Assembly: GCA_946811185.2 (NCBI GenBank)
Contig: OX328112.1
Location: 19,449,215 to 19,513,214 of the forward strand
Direction: 5' to 3'
Length of the DNA stretch: 64,000 bases
Source of the DNA: Hippopus hippopus
Lineage: Eukaryota; Mollusca; Bivalvia; Cardiida; Cardiidae
Shown in pieces: positions 19,981-31,168 of this stretch. Below the pieces are notes generated by a model. It was given only the letters and a program-made list of their open reading frames with translations, had not been told where the DNA came from and did no database searches. The first letter of the stretch is position 1; every line of letters begins with the position of its first letter. The position numbers were made by a program, and so were the translations under genes.

Positions 19981-20790
19981 TGATAAAGTATAATTATACC
20001 GAGATAAGTGGGAACCAAAATTTATTGCTAGTATTTCTGGAGAAAATTGCTGGAAGCCATTTACAGACTATTAGTTTTACCGCCAATATTTACGATAATT
20101 GACTGATACGAAAATCTTTTAACAGCAATACTAGATTTGTTCTCCGACAGTTTAAAATACCCTGAAAATATACTTAGAAAAGAAACAATTGCTTGGTAGA
20201 AGTATTTATACCTTTTTCCTTATTGTTTTTAAGTGTAAGTAAACCAAAATGGTATTTTCATTTTCTGCTTTAGTCTGTAAATAGTATACGTAGTTGGTGT
20301 TTTGTCTGAAAATAGCATTATTCAGTGTGTTGTATGCCTAAGAATAGTATGGTTAGTTGGTGGTATCTCTAAAGGTATTTTACAAGCAATTGCACCCTTT
20401 TTCCCAGTATATCCTATCGTCATTAATTCTCGAAAAAGACGTTTCAGATTCTTTTTTAGTTCCGGCTTAGCTGTTAGTGGACCCTGAGGAAGAAACGTTG
20501 AAGAAAAATGCGGTAAATTGTTAGCACAATGTTTTCAAACTTGTTTTCTATTACAAATCTAGCCCTCTGTCACAAAATATATAGATATGGAATATTATGA
20601 TGTGGTTCTTTCCAGTTGCGTGAGCGAGACGTCAAAATTTTCCTACGGGAAGTTTATACAAGCACCAGGATAGTTACTGGAACATGTAATTCCTTTTATT
20701 ATGTAATATACTACAAACGAAACATTGAAATTATTGATAATTTCATTCGGAAACGGCAAGATATTATAGTAACAATAAAGGCCAAATGTA
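19981..20790. other. Unassigned stretch, no repeat or gene recognised
   Basis: AT-rich; the open frames at 20302-20487 and 20616-20858 match nothing I know. Confidence 0.5.
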
Positions 20791-20794
20791 AACA

Positions 20795-20980
20795 AAACGG
20801 GTGTTTAAATGCATTTGAAATTATATCAGCGACTAACAATGGCCCGACCACACGATAACAGACTGTCATCTCCACAATATTTTCCATACTTTTAAATGGT
20901 ATGGTTTAAATTTAAATGTATTATGACACCTGCTTTGATATTTTGGCCTTTACTGGTTCAGTGGGTTTTAACACCGTTAA
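20795..20980. repeat. Family J fragment
   Basis: GCGACTAACAATGGCC, CCACACGATAACAGACTGTC, CATACTTTTAAATGGTATGG and ACACCTGCTTTGATATTTTGG match the arms of the full element at 59919. Confidence 0.65.
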
Positions 20981-21186
20981 TGAATCGTGGGTGATTACCA
21001 TAATGTAATAGTTTTGACTGACCACATGGAATAGCAAGCTGAAAAGCAGTCGGCGTGCGGATTACGTCATCATACCATATTTGGGACCGTATTTGACACT
21101 GAACAGATACAGATTATTTTCCATCAGGTCTGATGTTATCTGCGAGCGATTCTTGTTTTTGATCCAGAAAATTTAAAGGTACCTGT

Positions 21187-21442
21187 ATATGGCCTGCAAC
21201 ACGCGTAAAGGGGCATTTGGACATTTGTATAAAGTGTCGTCTCGGATCAGCGTGCGCAGTCTGTTTTTCGTAAGTCTACTGTAGCACAAAATCTATTGTA
21301 GTCGTAAAGTGCCGTGTAAAGTGTACAGAAAATTACATAAAAACGGAAAGTTTCGGATCAGCCTACGCGGACTGCGCAGGCTGATCCGAGACACTTTACG
21401 CAAGTGTCCAAATGCCCCTTTTCGCGTGTTGCAAGCCATATA
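21187..21442. repeat. Family B palindromic element
   Basis: Family B layout: ATATGGCCTGCAACACGCG, AAAGGGGCATTYGGACATTT, GTAAAGTGTCGTCTCGGATC, a first core, CTACTGTAGCACAAAAT, AAATTACATAAAAACGGAAA, a second core (CAGCCTRCGCGG / CTGCGCAGGCTGATC), ending CGCGTGTTGCAAGCCATAT. In this copy the first core has lost one arm. Confidence 0.88.
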
Positions 21443-21878
21443 ATAAAAAACAAAATGTCCGAATGTAATCCCTCCCAATTTTGACCTCAGTATTTTTCAC
21501 ATATTTCTAAAAAGGAATAGAAGCAATAAAGTGCAAAGTTTTTAAAAAACACGCCTGTGGTTTGAAAGCCAATCCTTGACGTCCATTACAGTCAACCAAC
21601 TGTCGGATATCAAGTTTCATTTTCAAGCGTTACAAACACATAATCTGGTGAAGAAACACGCTATTCTTGCATCTTAAAACCGTCCCCAAGCTAATAAAAT
21701 ATTCTAATAAGCCGTCTTGTCCACTATTTTGTTATCAATATTCAATTTGTCTCCATTTTTAAATGACACATCGTCGTGAAAAAGGCATTAATGCAGGTTG
21801 AGTGTTGAATTAATTCCAGAAATAAATTTGCAGCAGACGAATCGTAAAACGTCCTTGTAAAATACGGATAATCAACAT

Positions 21879-22400
21879 GAACTCTTTACCAAACGACAAA
21901 ATTTGAGACTTGTCCAAATTGAAAGCATTTCAAGACGACAGTCTTAACTCTTTACCTAACGACAGTTTTTTTGACTGCTGATTTTATCTTTGATGGGGTA
22001 AAAAAAAAAAACATTTTCCTAGAGAAAATGATTGATTGATTGTATGGTGTTTAACGCCGTTTTCAACATTATTTCAGTTATATCACGGCGGCCAGTGCAC
22101 CTATCCATGCTTTCCTGGAGTTTCTGTTACCAGTATTCCGCACAATATTCTTTCCAAGCCACTGGCTGCTTCCCCACATAATTATCGTCGAAACAATGGT
22201 CAGCGCTTGGAGAGGAATGAATCCTGTCGCAGTGACTATCATCAATCCTCTGAAAGAAATTTGCCGAGCCAGGGTTCGTAACCAGGGATCTCCTAGAGAA
22301 AATGCTGATTGCCAGCATTCTCTCCTGTTCCAACAGTGTTTCAAAGGTCTTCTCTTTCAGGGTCGTTCAAAGTCGGGATTGTATGGTAATGAGTTTTAAA
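21879..22400. repeat. Family C element split by a SINE
   Basis: Left part with ACTCTTTACCAAACGACAAA (its first 20-bp motif partly repeated at 21951), then the SINE at 22031-22290, then AAATGCTGATTGCCAGCATT, CAGGGTCGTTCAAAGTCGGG and a terminal TATGGTAATGAGTTTTA. Confidence 0.82.
22031..22290 (-). mobile_element. tRNA-derived SINE (type 1) with 14-bp target duplication
   Basis: Flanked by TCCTAGAGAAAATG at 22017-22030 and 22291-22304. Reading the minus strand: B-box region GGTTACGAACCC, the body with GATTCATTCCTCTCC, then GAAACTCCAGGAAAGC, CACTGGCCGCCGTGATATAA, AAACGGCGTTAAACACC and a tail of CAATCAATCAAT. The A-box half of the head is missing, so it is 5'-truncated. Confidence 0.92.
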
Positions 22401-22444
22401 ATGTAAATACATGTACTTCTTTGTTGTTCTAGGCGGTAGAGCTC

Positions 22445-22600
22445 TTTTCAGTATTATTTCAGTCCTATCACGACCAATGCAGCAACCATTGCCTTTCTGG
22501 AATTTCTGTAACAAACATTTTGCACAACACTCTTTCTTAGCCGCTGGCTGCTTTCAAACATTAATCGACAAAACTACAGTAAGTGGTGAAAGTGGTGGAA
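22445..22600 (-). mobile_element. tRNA-derived SINE (type 1) fragment
   Basis: CAGTATTATTTCAGTCCTAT, TTTCTGGAATTTCTGTAACA and AGCCGCTGGCTGCTTTC align with the body of the complete copy; the head and tail are gone. Confidence 0.65.
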
Positions 22601-22639
22601 TATTTGTCGATAAAATCTTGTTCTCACGAACAATTAATA

Positions 22640-23184
22640 AAGTATTCCTTTCATTCGTTGCACTATGAGATGTAACGGAACTTAGAACAATCAAAGGACT
22701 CAAAGTCCTGGAAAGCGGATTTGTTGAGTAGCATAAAGCTTTGTAATATGTTTTAATAAAAAAAAAAATAACAACACATGCAACACAATAAAAAAAAGAG
22801 GTAGCAAGGGCAAAGAAAGTCAAAGTTGTTCTGCCAAGCGGGCTGCGCAGTAAATGCGCTAGTATTAGATTTCAGACTACATGTATACACGTGTAGGACT
22901 GTATATACGGTAGTGACTAGGGCGAAGTTGTGGTGTAGTGGCTAAAACTGAAAGTAGAATGAGTCGAGCGCAAGCGTGTATGACAGTATACGAGCTCAGG
23001 TCAAACCGATATCACAGTACAGAGTCAGGATGCATGCGCCGTTACGCATGATGTATTCGGTTCCGGTCAGAACGATCACAGTAAGCGGATTTGCTATACA
23101 AATCCGCCAATAAAATGACAACTCAAAAATCTCTTGAACGAAAGGGTTTTCCTGGTCTAAATTTAGTAACAAAATTCACTATCT
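22640..23184. other. Unassigned stretch with a weak tRNA-like motif
   Basis: GTGGTGTAGTGGCTAAAAC near 22930 followed by CAGGTCAAACCG near 22996 resembles A- and B-box spacing of a decayed SINE head. Nothing else recognised. Confidence 0.4.
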
Positions 23185-23765
23185 ACCACTAGGTGGCATT
23201 TTTCACATACAGATCTGTCTGATTTGGGCATTCTGGGTGCAGAGCCGAACGGCTTTTCAAGATGGCGCAAAATTCAATACACCTTTATTCAAAACGGCGC
23301 TGGCTGGTATGATTCATCCAGCTGTGGTTGGCTAGCATATAACCTATGCACAAATAATTTATAAACACAGCTTTTATAGGCCTGGGAAAAGCCCCGGTAT
23401 AAGCCAAACAAAGTGGGGACATTTTTGGTCCTTGAAGACTGTGAAATACCCTGCAGAAATCACCGGTTTTCTCCAAATCTGTATTTAGAAACTGTATACA
23501 AAGTTTTGCATTAAACAATGGTTCTTTTTTAAATTAATTTTCCATTTCGAAATCATTATGTTTTCTAAGAAATTTGGAGCTGGAAACAGACTTGATTTTT
23601 CCACAGACGTATCATTTAGAGCATTTTCCGCTTGCTAATTGTTACCTCAGAGTTTGAGTTATGCACACCGCGTATCAACATTTACCTTGTAGAGGATAGT
23701 TATGCGTCATAGCAGACAAGTCATTCTGCGAAGAACATTACATGCGCAGACAACGAACAGAATCT
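23185..23765 (+). repeat. ~600-bp dispersed duplication, copy 2
   Basis: Partner of 14560-15215; lacks the AAAT microsatellite and has an extra AAAACGGCGCTGGC segment. Confidence 0.75.
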
Positions 23766-24687
23766 CTAATTTGTCGTCATAGCTATGTTGCAGAGTTTTG
23801 AAGTGAAATACGAGTTTGAAAGATGAAAAGACTAACTAGGAGGTCGGTGATGAAATATACGAAGTGCAGTCGGAAAGTTCCCGGACTGGTCAATTTATAA
23901 GCATACTAGCGTCCCGATCATGCTGTTTGCTACACATATAAACGTGATCTCGCCTTTTTAGTTTGCCTATGTTTGAAAAGAATTCATTCAATAATTCGTC
24001 CGTAGAAGATGCTAAACAACAGGTGGGTTCTTAGTTACGGAGCAATTTAAAAATTTTAGTGTGTAGGAAATTCTTGATCATAAACAAACATTATAAGTTT
24101 CATTAAATGCTGCCATAACGTCGTGAGTTTTTGCATGGAGTCACACCATTGTTAATTCAAAGTAATTCTTAAGAATTAGCGTGATCGGTTTATAATCTTA
24201 AATTTGAAGAGCGTTTTTGATAGCAATGGAATAATTTCTGGACGGTCAAACGTCAACGTCAAATGATCGCACGGAGCAGCGTTCAGTCATAAAGTTATGC
24301 GTCGGAGCCGGAATGACGCCGACGGACACATGGAAATTCATGAATCATAAGAAGGTTGCACAGAAAGTATCCAGAAGTATTGTGTTTGAGTGGCATAGAC
24401 TTAGATTTTTTTAGATGTGATAAAAAGAAACTGGCATTCGACCATTTTTGAGATAAAATTTCATTAAACTCGTCTACAATTTCCCAGAATCGCTTAACAG
24501 GTTTTATCTCAAATGACAGTTTATGTCAGTTCCTATGCACATGTACCTTGAAACAGAGAAAAATCTCGTCAAATTTTTCATACAACGACCACACCTTTAT
24601 GTCCTTGTTAGCCATGAAGAAAACTGGAAAGCCGTCCAAACCTTTTCCTATCACTTTCTTCACACATGGGAAATCAAGCCTGAGTTG
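23766..24687. other. Unassigned stretch with a weak inverted repeat
   Basis: At about 24450-24525, TTTTTGAGATAAAATTTCA and TTTTATCTCAAATGAC are inverted; a relative with TTTGAGATAAAATC occurs at 60926. No gene seen. Confidence 0.45.
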
Positions 24688-24891
24688 TTAACTCTTAGGC
24701 TGCTATGCGAGACTCAAGGCGCTTATGGGGGCAGTCTAGATCAAGTTCAGATCTAGACTACACAGAATGTGCAGTCTGATCTTTGATCTACACTCAATGA
24801 TATTGTAATTTTTCCACTGCAAAAAGGAGTATAAAATTCGTAAAGCTCTTATTTATGGGATTTTCAGTATTTGCTGAGAACATCTTATTAA
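24688..24891. repeat. Family D element, diverged core
   Basis: TTAACTCTTAGGCTGCTATG at the left TTAA (24688-24691); core altered to GTCTAGATCAAGTTCAGATC; right TTAA (24888-24891) shared with the next element. Confidence 0.78.
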
Positions 24892-25095
24892 CCCTAAACC
24901 TGCTGATATGTCAAATGAACTTTCAAGCCAATGGTAAAAAAACCAAGTGGTGCTATTTCAAAGTTACTTTCTTTTCGGTGAAAATATCACCTTATCGGAC
25001 AGTGTAGATCCAAAATCAGACTGCACGTTCTGTGCAGTCTGATCTTGATCTACATTGTCCGCAAAACGTTGTCGAGTCTGGCTCAAGAGCCCAAG
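24888..25095. repeat. Family D element, opposite orientation
   Basis: TTAACCCTAAACCTGCTGAT, ACTTTCAAGCCAATGG, hairpin CAGACTGCACGTTCTGTGCA, ending near GTCTGGCTCAAGAGCC. Confidence 0.82.
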
Positions 25096-25404
25096 GGCTA
25101 CCTTCTGTCGCTGTTCAAGGATAAACGGGCAATTTACGGCGGTGAATCAAGCAAATGGTTTCAAATAACAAACGAGATCACAGTAGGACAATTTTTCAAC
25201 TCTCTAGGGATAAATTTCACCAGCTATTTACAGTAATTGCGTGTATATGGATAGTATTTCTTGGGAAATGAATAGGCCTATGTCTTGGATACCGTACATT
25301 CATTGAAAATAAGGAAAACTTTCGTAATTTAAGCTTCGCGAAATGAAAGCTTTAAAACAAGGAAATAATGTTTTATGTTTGTATTGGAGTTTAAAACCGT
25401 TTTA

Positions 25405-25630
25405 AAACTTTGTCATATCACGGCGGTCAGTGCACCTACACAGGTGTTTCCTGGCTTTCTCACACCAACTTTCTTTTTTCCTTGCCACTGACTAATTTTC
25501 TCACATGCATCATAGGTGAGAGGCGAAAGATTTCCGGAAAGAAAGTTTACCTCAACCGGATAACGAACCAGTATCCATCAGGTCACGAGTCAGAAAAGCT
25601 CATCACTGAGCCACCCGGCCGGGCAACAAA
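25405..25630 (-). mobile_element. tRNA-derived SINE (type 1), diverged
   Basis: ATATCACGGCGGTCAGTGCAC, CCACTGACTAATTTTCTCAC, GTGAGAGGCGAAAG and a head with CACTGAGCCACCCGGCCGGGC. The B-box region is damaged. Confidence 0.68.
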
Positions 25631-25714
25631 GTTGTGATGTTACAGATTTAAACAAGTACATGAATTTATTGACTATTTATTAATTTTCTCATTTATCATT
25701 ATAAGTAGTAGTAG

Positions 25715-26080
25715 TGGTGGTTATTCGGCGTAGCTGAATGTGCTGGCTTTTGACCTTCTTCTTGGTACTGATAAAGAATGAATGGATAGTAATTTGCATT
25801 TGGTAAAAAAATGTGCACATGTTTACCAGGCGGGCCCCTGCTGGTATATTTACTCGCACATTTATGAAACCACTATAACAGGCGTTGCTACCGCTAATCG
25901 ATTCCACGTGGCATTGATTCATACCATAGCAAACTAATGTAGTAAAGAATGTTTTTTTCTTTTTCTTGTGCTATTTGGAAATATAATATTTTCACAAGCG
26001 TTGCCTAATAACCTAATACTACTTCTCAACACAATGAAAAACAGTGAGAAAAAAGAGGCCATTGCTAATTGCTCATGAGT
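25715..26080 (+). repeat. Family G element
   Basis: ATTCGGCGTAGCTGAATGTG, CTGGCTTTTGACC, TGTGCACATGTTTACCA, CGTTGCTACCGCTAATCGAT, GTGCTATTTGGAAATATAAT and AACAGTGAGAAAAAAGAGGC; the same blocks occur inverted at 58580-58975. Confidence 0.8.
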
Positions 26081-26754
26081 TTACTTTTCATTATTTTACT
26101 TAATATTGAGCCACAAAAAGGTTTCAATATTCATATATACCAGGATCTCTAACGCCGTCTTTCTGTTTTTTTTTTTAAAGATATTTCTTGTTTTTATTAT
26201 TGCACAAAATGCAAGTCTATATCTTTCTACAAAGAAACAGAATGTATATATGGAAAAAAACGACGAATGTCTTTTGTTTTCTTTTTTCCTTTCCCTTTCT
26301 AATCTCGTTAGTCACGAGGTTGTCGCTATTTCGAAATTGAAAAATAATACATATAGAAGACGATTGATAATTATGAAGCAAACGGCGCAAACCTCAGTAA
26401 ACAGCACTTTTTTGGTACTGCAATTCCTTTTCCTAACCACCAAAAACAATCTAAATATGTCCTTATCGAATATCGATTTATTTTCCAAATGAATGTTTTT
26501 GGTCCAAACCTAGTTGTGTGCACCTTTAAGTTATTCCACTGTGATAAATGATGCAATGTTTGATTAAATACTTCGCTGGATCCAAGACACATTAATATTG
26601 ATATAATATATGTTATTTTGATATCTGAAATTGTAAAATTGCATAAAAAAGTGAAAAACCAATAACTTATCTTGACAAGGCAAAAATTGATGCCTGTGAA
26701 CTAAGCTAGATTAATTGATTTATTTAGATTTATGGTGTTTTACGCAACATTCAA
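26081..26754. other. Unassigned AT-rich stretch
   Basis: The 128-codon open frame at 26106-26492 is rich in Phe, Leu, Ser and Lys from T- and A-runs, without splice sites or family resemblance. Near 26723 GATTTATGGTGTTTTACGC may be the last trace of a type 1 SINE end. Confidence 0.45.
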
Positions 26755-26769
26755 TTATAATTATCTGTT

Positions 26770-26907
26770 TCGCGCAAGTCTACCGAAGGACAAAATCGAA
26801 TGTAGTCGGAAAGTGTCGTCTCGGATCGACCTGCGTGGACTGCTGATCCGAGACAACACTTTACGCAAATGTCTGAATGCCTCTTTTCGCATGTTGCAGG
26901 CCATATC
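26770..26907. repeat. Family B right half
   Basis: CAAGTCTACCGAAGGACAAAA, GTGTCGTCTCGGATC, a shortened core, ACACTTTACGCAAATGTCTG, CATGTTGCAGGCCATAT. Confidence 0.75.
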
Positions 26908-26942
26908 AGCTATACTTGAAATGACGTCAACTTATCTATACA

Positions 26943-27209
26943 TAGGCCATGCTTTGGCAAAAAGAGGGTTTAATGCATCTCCGTGATGCATTATACCAAG
27001 CAAGTTGTCATAACATTCTTGATCTATAAAATCCAGTTTGTTTAATAACCGACTGAATCATGAGGTAAAATGGTCCTTGGACAAGCAGAAAATTAACAAA
27101 AAGCAAGAAGTTTCGACCCAGGCCAGCCTGCACGGATTGCACAGGCTGACCCATGTCGATACTTTTTGCAGATGCATTTAGCCCCCTTTTCACAAAGCAT
27201 GACTCAAAT
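26943..27209. repeat. Family A element
   Basis: GGCCATGCTTTGGCAAAAAG to CACAAAGCATGACTCA, with an intact interior and core CCAGCCTGCACGGATTGCAC. Confidence 0.85.
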
Positions 27210-27388
27210 GTATTTTCCTGGATTTTGAAAGTACTAGCTTGGGGCTTTGAAGTTCCTTGTTCAAGGACATGCCCACTTTGAACGAACCTTGCTAGTATAA
27301 TCATCATCTTTCGCCCTGCATTCTCTGAGTGTACCAACAGCACACTGAATTCAACATTTTCTGTCCGATTTCTTTCGTTTAATAAAGT

Positions 27389-28001
27389 TTAAAGCCTTGG
27401 TCACACCGAGCTAACGGACGAGTAACGGATAAAAAATCATTTCATCCGTTCGTGTCCGTTCGTATCCGTTTTATGTTCGTTTCTTATCCGGTGAATCCGC
27501 TACTTGTCCGGCGATGTCCGGCGATGTCTGTTCCGTCCGGTGGGAAGTTTTGAGCATGTTCAAAACTTTCCACCGGACAAAACGGACAGAGACATGCAAA
27601 TGATAGACTTTGGATGCATCTGACAATTTATACCCTCGGCATGTCACGTGACCGGTACGTTCCTCGTACGTTGGTGTTCGGTACATGTCCGTTCATCGTA
27701 CGTTTTATCCGGTTCTCATGCGTTGCACTTCCGTTTTATCCGGTACAAGTCCCTTACTTGTACGGTGATATCCGTTAATAGACCGTTTATTATCCTGTAC
27801 ATATCCGTTAAACGTGCGTTTTTTTCCGTTACATGTACGGTACTCGTGCGGTCATTGTGTGGCTTCCTCGCTCCACACACCGATCGCGTGAGGCTCGAGC
27901 GGCAGAGGAGATGAATTTTGTCACCGGATAACCAAATTCTGCATGTTTTTGTCCGTTTCCCCCCCGTTACATATCCGTTAGCCGGTCTGACCAAGCCTTA
28001 A
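27389..28001. repeat. Family K: 613-bp TTAA-bounded element rich in TCCGTT
   Basis: TTAA at 27389-27392 and 27998-28001. The ends TTAAAGCCTTGGTCACACCG and, on the minus strand, TTAAGGCTTGGTCAGACCGG are inverted repeats continuing into CTAACGGA. The interior carries dozens of CCGTT, CCGGT and GTACGTT motifs in both orientations plus a near-perfect short palindrome at about 27540-27575 (CCGGTGGGAAGTTTTGA). No coding capacity beyond the ~90-codon mirror frames. Confidence 0.85.
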
Positions 28002-28039
28002 GAGATGAATACCTTCATACAGACAAATGTGGTCGTGAA

Positions 28040-28262
28040 TGACTCACCGGTAATGGTGTAGAATTCATAACCTGGCGGTCACGAGTTTGATCCTTACTCA
28101 TTTCACTGAGTTATTCTGTGGGAGAGTCCTTGGGCAAGACCGTGCCGTCAGATGCTCAGTGTAGTACTTTGAACCCTAGGACACGACTAAATAAGTCAGC
28201 TGTTGTCGCTATATGACTATAATAATGTTTTGGCTTGAAACCTCAATCATTCAATCACTCAC
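28040..28262 (+). mobile_element. tRNA-derived SINE (type 2)
   Basis: Head ACCGGTAATGGTGTAGAATTC then ACGAGTTTGATCC, body GTCCTTGGGCAAGACC and CAGTGTAGTACTTTGAACCC, tail with AATCATTCAATCACTCACTC. Confidence 0.72.
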
Positions 28263-28434
28263 TCAATCATTAAAACAGAAACTTTGACAGTAACGATATT
28301 CCCTTTTTTAAGCGACGTTTTCAGGTTGTTTTTAATCTATACATTGTACTTTGATTTGCATTATTTCGCAGCGTTTCAATTCTCATTCATGTATCAGGCC
28401 ACATTACGAAATTTCCTTTGCGTTTTGCTCCTGA

Positions 28435-28562
28435 CTCTTCCGGTTGCGTAATGAGTCCTACGTTTCCGGTTGCGTTATGAGCCAACATTTTCGGTTGCAT
28501 GATACACCATCAATTCCGCTTGCGTAATTCGTCCACACTTCTGGTTGCGTAATGCAGTTCAC
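28435..28562. repeat. ~26-bp minisatellite, five units
   Basis: Units of TTCCGGTTGCGTAATGAG plus a variable 8-10 bp near 28438, 28465, 28489, 28515 and 28541. Confidence 0.85.
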
Positions 28563-28962
28563 ACTTTCTGATGAACACCGTTTATTTTTTTGCAAATAAC
28601 AGCAAGTTTCAAAGCTAACCAAAGCCTAGACTGAGAGCTGAGACATATCAAGAAAAAAATAATTCTCATTTTTCTCGTTACTCGTTGATGGCTGCTTTTT
28701 ATGGACCATTTGTGTCAATATGGCTTACGTTTATTATTATGGATATTTTCTGTACATATGTATTTATACATCTGTCTGCACAAACAGCAGACGGGATGAT
28801 TTTATTAATGTATATACTCATTATCTCCTGTCGTCGGCCTTTTACGTCTTGCACAAGACCACCGATTGAAATTTTGTGGTAAAAGGAGAAACTCCACTTT
28901 ACGCATTCATCCAAATCTACTCTAAATAACTGGAACGACAAACAGTTGAAAGAAAGAATTTA

Positions 28963-29022
28963 TCATTATCATCATCGTCATCATCATCATCATCATTATT
29001 ATCATTATCATTATCATCAAAT
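28963..29022. repeat. (ATC)n microsatellite
   Basis: TCATCATCATC run turning into TTATCATTATC. Confidence 0.9.
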
Positions 29023-29088
29023 ATTGAGTGGATAAAATGGTTTGAAAAGTAGCACTGACATGATATCTTAGAACCTGGAGCGACTTTG

Positions 29089-29290
29089 ACCCTTTACCTA
29101 ATAATCTCGAGTTTTAACGACCCTGAAGGAAGAGGCTTTTGAACACAACGTAGGAAAAGGAGAAAACGATGGCTTCTAGCATTATCCCTTTTTCCTTGAA
29201 TGTTCTTTTCCCTGTAGCCACATTGAGTTTGCCTTCTGCAAATGGTTTAGATTTTAAAAGCTCCAAAATTTAGTCAAACAGTTTAATGGT
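29089..29290. repeat. Family C element, diverged core
   Basis: CCCTTTACCTAATAATCTCG, GAGTTTTAACGACCCTGAAG, core AAAACGATGGCTTCTAGCAT, end CAAAATTTAGTCAAACAGTT. Confidence 0.72.
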
Positions 29291-29351
29291 TTTGGCCCTC
29301 CCCGTCCAAGGACCAAGATAAGACTGCTAAAAACACATGCAGAGTTAGAAT

Positions 29352-29402
29352 GAATGAATGAATGAATGAATGAATGAATGAATGAATGAATGAATGAATG
29401 AA
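29352..29402. repeat. (GAAT)n microsatellite
   Basis: About thirteen perfect GAAT units. Confidence 0.95.
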
Positions 29403-29731
29403 TTTAACTTAAACTACATAGTTTTTCGTCATACAATATTATAATGTATATAATGAAAACGATTCGTGACACACTCACAATCTCTCACATACATCTAACA
29501 AAAAATATCCTATCACACCAGCAACAAGTTAGATCTTGGATCTACAATGTTAATGCTGTCAAAGTTATATCTTTAGAAAACGGGTTGGCAATTGTTGTAT
29601 TTTAGACTCAAGATTGTGCATTTAAACCTTTAGCACCTGAACCGATAATTGCACCGTTCGTATTCATGATTTAGTAACTTGGGTGACGCAACGTCATTAA
29701 ACCCAGACGTTCTTTCGGTCATTTACATAAG

Positions 29732-29962
29732 TTAACCCTTAACCACACAATACCGAGTTTTAACGACTCTAAAAGAGGAGGCTTTTGAAAATATTGTGGG
29801 AAAAGAAGAAAATGCTGGTAAACAGCATTTTCTCCTTTTCCCACAATGCTTTTTTTACCCGATCAAAGACAGAAATCATTAGTTAAGTAACATTTAATCT
29901 GCAGTGTGCATATGCTTTCAATTTGGTCCAGTCCAAAATTTTGTTGTTTAGCAAAGAGTTGA
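29732..29962. repeat. Family C element
   Basis: TTAACCCTTAACCACACAAT left end; hairpin centre AAATGCTGGTAAACAGCATT; ATTTTGTTGTTTAGCAAAGAG right end. Confidence 0.85.
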
Positions 29963-30460
29963 GAGAAAGTTTGGCAAGAAAAATGGAAAGTCACTTTCAT
30001 AAAGCTGACATTAGCCTATCAAAAGGTTGCAAAGGATTATCAATCACATGACGGGATTTCAAGGGCAAACTCTGGTATTTTGTGGGCGAGGGGGTTGGGG
30101 GTTTCAGGTGACATACCAACAAAGATGATTATTTGTACCCACCAGGTTCTGGAATTGGTCAAGGCGATGCAAGTTTCCAAAAGGTATTTTTAGGCAAGGC
30201 GTTGTCTGATCTAAGATCTGCACAGTCATACAGATTAAAAGCATGACAGTTACTCCATTTGGATAATCAACACTGATTGAAATATCTAGAATCAATTACA
30301 ATAAGGCACTCGGCATGTGCGGCACTAGTAAGAAAAAAAAAAGAGGAAAATGACCTCTTATGGTGTCTGGAAAATGCCGCATCAATAAATCCACTTTAGT
30401 AACACACCACGCATGCGTGGAACTGGCCAAAAACTGAAAATGGCGTGCCCTGGGTCCGTA

Positions 30461-30604
30461 TTCACCAACCATTCTAAATAGCATTTTTCGTCTTATTATA
30501 GAAGAAAGTAAGTCACCTTTTATTGGCTACACCCTAACCATTAGCTTAGAAATTTTGTTAATTCGAAATTTAGAAAGTTCTTGAGAATAGGACTAAGAAT
30601 AACC
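30461..30604. repeat. Family H copy, diverged
   Basis: GTCCGTATTCACCAACCATT at one end and TCTTGAGAATAGGACTAAGA at the other; the central palindrome has decayed. Confidence 0.65.
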
Positions 30605-30947
30605 AGGTCTCGGAGGAAAGCCACACCAAGAAATCTATTTCCGGTAAACACTACGCATGCGCAGCTTTGGTAAAGAAACACACAAAAACACCCGCACACA
30701 CTCTCAGTCACTCACAGTTTGACAATGTCCAAGTTCTTTCAAAGTATTGGACCTGAAAACAAATTCAGACACACTCAATTAGGCCCTTGCGATAGTGATA
30801 AATCTAATTTGAAACTTCAATGGATTTCCGGAAAGTTTGAAATCTTATTACGATATAAGATGTCACTTTCAATGTGTCATACCGCACAATATGGCCGCCA
30901 GGATCATTCAAAACTAATATCCTCATATCCATGATGCAAGCTGACAC
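30605..30947. other. Unassigned stretch with a 71-codon open frame
   Basis: The frame at 30719-30934 (MTMSKFFQSIGPENKF) follows a CACACACTCTCAGTCACTC tract. No recognised family, no splice support. Confidence 0.4.
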
Positions 30948-31168
30948 TTAACCCTTCACCAAACAATCCCGATTTTTAACGATCCTCGGTGAGAAGACAT
31001 TTGAAAACAACGTGAAAAAGGAGAAATTGCTGGGAACCAGCATTTTCTACTTTTCCCCACAATGTTTTCCTCCTTTTCACAAATTTTAGCTACAATTAAT
31101 TTTGTTATTATTATGTAAATGCTCACAATGTAGATGATTCTAAACTTTCATTGTATGGTAAAGGGTAT
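30948..31168. repeat. Family C element
   Basis: TTAACCCTTCACCAAACAAT, ATTTTTAACGATCCTCGG, core AAATTGCTGGGAACCAGCAT, end ATTGTATGGTAAAGGGTAT. Confidence 0.8.

Noticed and set aside
26106..26492. 128-codon open frame with hydrophobic stretches
   Set aside because: Composition follows T- and A-runs; no splice sites, no recognised motif, and no second copy.
27471..27994. Overlapping frames of ~70-90 codons on both strands
   Set aside because: They lie wholly within family K and translate its TCCGTT-type words.
28685..28882. 65-codon hydrophobic frame
   Set aside because: No homology recognised; the opposite strand is open over the same bases.
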